A DNA stretch of 30,445 nucleotides from JAHFJU01 sp964354865 (GTDB lineage: Bacteria; Patescibacteriota; Gracilibacteria; UBA1369; UM-FILTER-53-11), in assembly GCA_964354865.1 (NCBI GenBank), contig CAYHBN010000008.1:1-30445 (forward strand). Reading direction: 5' to 3'. The notes under the pieces are model-generated. The model was given only the letters and a program-made list of their open reading frames with translations, was not told the DNA's origin and did not search any database. This document shows, one piece after another, positions 29,901 to 30,445 of this stretch (position 1 is its first letter; each line of letters starts with the position of its first letter). A program made the position numbers and the translations under genes.

Positions 29901-30445
29901 CAACAACGATTAGAACTCCGTATACTACTTCAGAAGCGTCTGAATTAGAACGAGTGGTTGCTGAAATTGCTACAGGCATTGATGCTGCTAAAAGCGGCAA
30001 CAAGCGCCCCCTTGTTTTTATTACTCCACACAAAACATCGACAACAGCAACATTCTCACCAGACATACTCCTCGATGCTCTTGCACAAGCAGGGATAACT
30101 CCGGGGAGAGACTTTGATATGGTGTGTGATCTTACCTCTGGAGTTGGTGCTGTCGACTATGCAACCGAACATCACCAAACAAGTGGTAACAAATATATGC
30201 CATTTGCTGGCAGCATTGGCGCGTTCCAAAAAGGAATGGGACTCCCCGCCGGGCTTGGATACGTTTCATTAACTCCTGAATTAGCTGAATTATTAGGGTA
30301 TAAAAATACCAATGGAAATTCAAATGGAAACGGACATGAGAAACCAAGACTTAATCGAGCACTCGATGAAGTGAAAAATGGAACTGTTTTAAACGAGGTT
30401 GGTCTCGATATGCTTCGTCAAAAACTTGCAGCAGAAAAAGATAAA
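26969..30445 (+). CDS. FAD-linked 2-hydroxyacid oxidase / class V aminotransferase fusion (3' end outside window)
   Basis: Open for at least 1159 codons to the window edge. Residues ~80-300: PCMH-type FAD-binding domain (KVTAKNSADVRKIVKLCKKH; RVIVHAGATIDDV; VGGVIATGAEGG; GLNGNAGHITQAEFKV). Residues ~300-560: FAD-linked oxidase C-terminal part with YGHLHPGAGLGGGLDPHI (from 536), matching the GH.GDGN.H motif of glycolate/D-lactate/D-2-hydroxyglutarate dehydrogenases. Residues ~690-860 look like a shrunken class V aminotransferase (SHRGSEV at 706, GVPKGLSLLIS at 795, TPNLPAIAALGVLL at 840) without the PLP lysine. Residues 873 onward: an intact class V aminotransferase (NPGPAQLHP; TGSATQSMQ; D1054; K1088 in QKGMGLPAGLGYVSL). 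One chain could oxidise a 2-hydroxyacid and transaminate the resulting 2-oxoacid. The substrate is unknown. Confidence 0.85.
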   Translation, partial: MQTQEQAQYEPISRIAMATKQVEEGLEHYKGENTEKLQKAVDARRELIADFMANGLSVTHNPTLNSLDEISEKDDGGKIIETNFKVTAKNSADVRKIVKLCKKHKALAMPIGSKSSALGVFAAMSVAKQKGLKWVIGIQSPTLNLETDYTEKEEGTQEVKRTASEVFGLTIPEFDENEYELVEHPKFPIALLKAKKFPPNAHRVIVHAGATIDDVNKYVDQILGGKESKFKYRVMADPTSKKEAQVGGVIATGAEGGNRTKASDDLQSATLVDGNGKVRSVSGEDLVTIVGLNGNAGHITQAEFKVSAFPKNEHAVFLPIKGAGKDAWKNLLKLQKKLKPYCRRDESNGHDRLQVGNPQYDGLIITGLEPLSKTALEFATEEQKANATNKKLNGMLENSEFGVYMTFSSFSKDFSSDKLNAFLKDVLQGEYDAEDDICYNNDETIKAEKAEEYDRIYWIDDKREREHVDKVRHSAPEKSRSKAKSLGGATISSDLNIRIETENEEEHEAAIEQLSEIFDKYSAQFSRELGFQVAIYGHLHPGAGLGGGLDPHIRILYELSNPTTRYVAPEQVAGMKKLEDKLYAELFKLNGKNGVQINCPEKSRFTNASYWKWMCLYQPEEAEKYLKTIVEYGYARDKEGNPTIPTMGARVPHKLPGSLPRVPGEMRSVLNNKLVLSDDEVIEGIEGFPAVLQKHWLAILELSQMSHRGSEVKRMLTAVCDTVQEKFKLNNRQYPFFIEDQSEAKDILVRNLGDNYEAQGFSLQEVSIDSLEQLETAQFSGDDKTFYSVNIAGIGVPKGLSLLISPHEGIKAAHQNPNNKAGYRNLHSMWSQWPAETFETPNLPAIAALGVLLQQDELSQAEPMESDNETITVNPGPAQLHPVLLDKEKYIQWLNDLKEGKTCVGNSDVQKDTINAFREFIGLRRHDRVAFTGSATQSMQMLADAIKQHETEIAVIQVSNDAFSDRFSDIFKKTGVKTTTIRTPYTTSEASELERVVAEIATGIDAAKSGNKRPLVFITPHKTSTTATFSPDILLDALAQAGITPGRDFDMVCDLTSGVGAVDYATEHHQTSGNKYMPFAGSIGAFQKGMGLPAGLGYVSLTPELAELLGYKNTNGNSNGNGHEKPRLNRALDEVKNGTVLNEVGLDMLRQKLAAEKDK

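Noticed and set aside
1..30445. UGA recoded as glycine (Gracilibacteria-type code)
   Set aside because: TGA works as the stop of the zinc-ribbon gene (10300-10302) and of the repeat-protein gene (24508-24510), and no conserved frame is interrupted by in-frame TGA.
1..30445. CRISPR array, tRNA, rRNA or insertion sequence
   Set aside because: No regularly spaced repeats, no GTTCRA T-loop in a cloverleaf context, and no transposase or terminal repeats were seen. The GAGTTCGAAC near 10590 has no cloverleaf around it.

Overview
The window looks like a chromosomal stretch of a Patescibacteria (Candidate Phyla Radiation) bacterium with the standard genetic code; TGA ends several genes, which argues against the Gracilibacteria/Absconditabacteria code. 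Lineage clues are a T4SS-type pilin of the kind common in these genomes, a small zinc-ribbon protein ending in an 'NFLK.W.GD' motif, an HNH protein with a helical N-terminus, TrmB and KilA-N proteins, and an archaeal-style AMP phosphorylase next to a ribose-1,5-bisphosphate isomerase. The placement is inference from gene content; no rRNA or tRNA gene was seen. Shine-Dalgarno sequences are almost absent. Several genes instead have an extended -10 box 6-7 bases before the start codon, as expected for leaderless mRNAs.

Layout. 1-884 (minus): a secreted protein cut by the window edge and a two-helix pilin. 1202-3717 (plus): an HNH protein and an unknown membrane-anchored protein, with a gene-free 330-bp stretch between them. 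3780-6227 (minus): ftsK. 6338-10580 (plus): a membrane-anchored unknown, a 72-aa protein, gltX, an unknown protein with possible metal ligands, a zinc-ribbon protein and a lipoprotein. 10639-12752: pta-ackA, making ATP and acetate from acetyl-CoA. 12786-18841: a tryptophan locus, trpR-trpE-trpG-trpD-trpC::trpB-trpA, with two near-identical TrpR-type palindromic operators, a terminator/attenuator between trpR and trpE, a trpC-trpB gene fusion and no trpF. 18838-19986 (minus): unknown. 20105-24510: AMP phosphorylase, ribose-1,5-bisphosphate isomerase (the two steps that feed RuBisCO in the AMP pathway; no RuBisCO is in view) and a protein with five tandem ~87-residue repeats. 24523-25029: a dCMP-deaminase-like protein. 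25058-26823 (minus): a KilA-N protein carrying a perfect 38-bp palindrome in its coding sequence, and a TrmB-like regulator. 26969 to the window end: a giant open frame, at least 1159 codons, joining an FAD-linked 2-hydroxyacid oxidase to a class V aminotransferase, divergent from the TrmB gene.

The most unusual items are the FAD-oxidase/aminotransferase fusion, the five-repeat protein in the AMP-pathway operon, the trp locus with its own TrpR regulon and trpC-trpB fusion, the recurring leaderless promoter layout, and the 38-bp palindrome. AMP recycling, acetate fermentation and tryptophan synthesis sit side by side but need not be functionally linked. A link between the oxidase/aminotransferase fusion and RuBisCO by-products is a hypothesis only.
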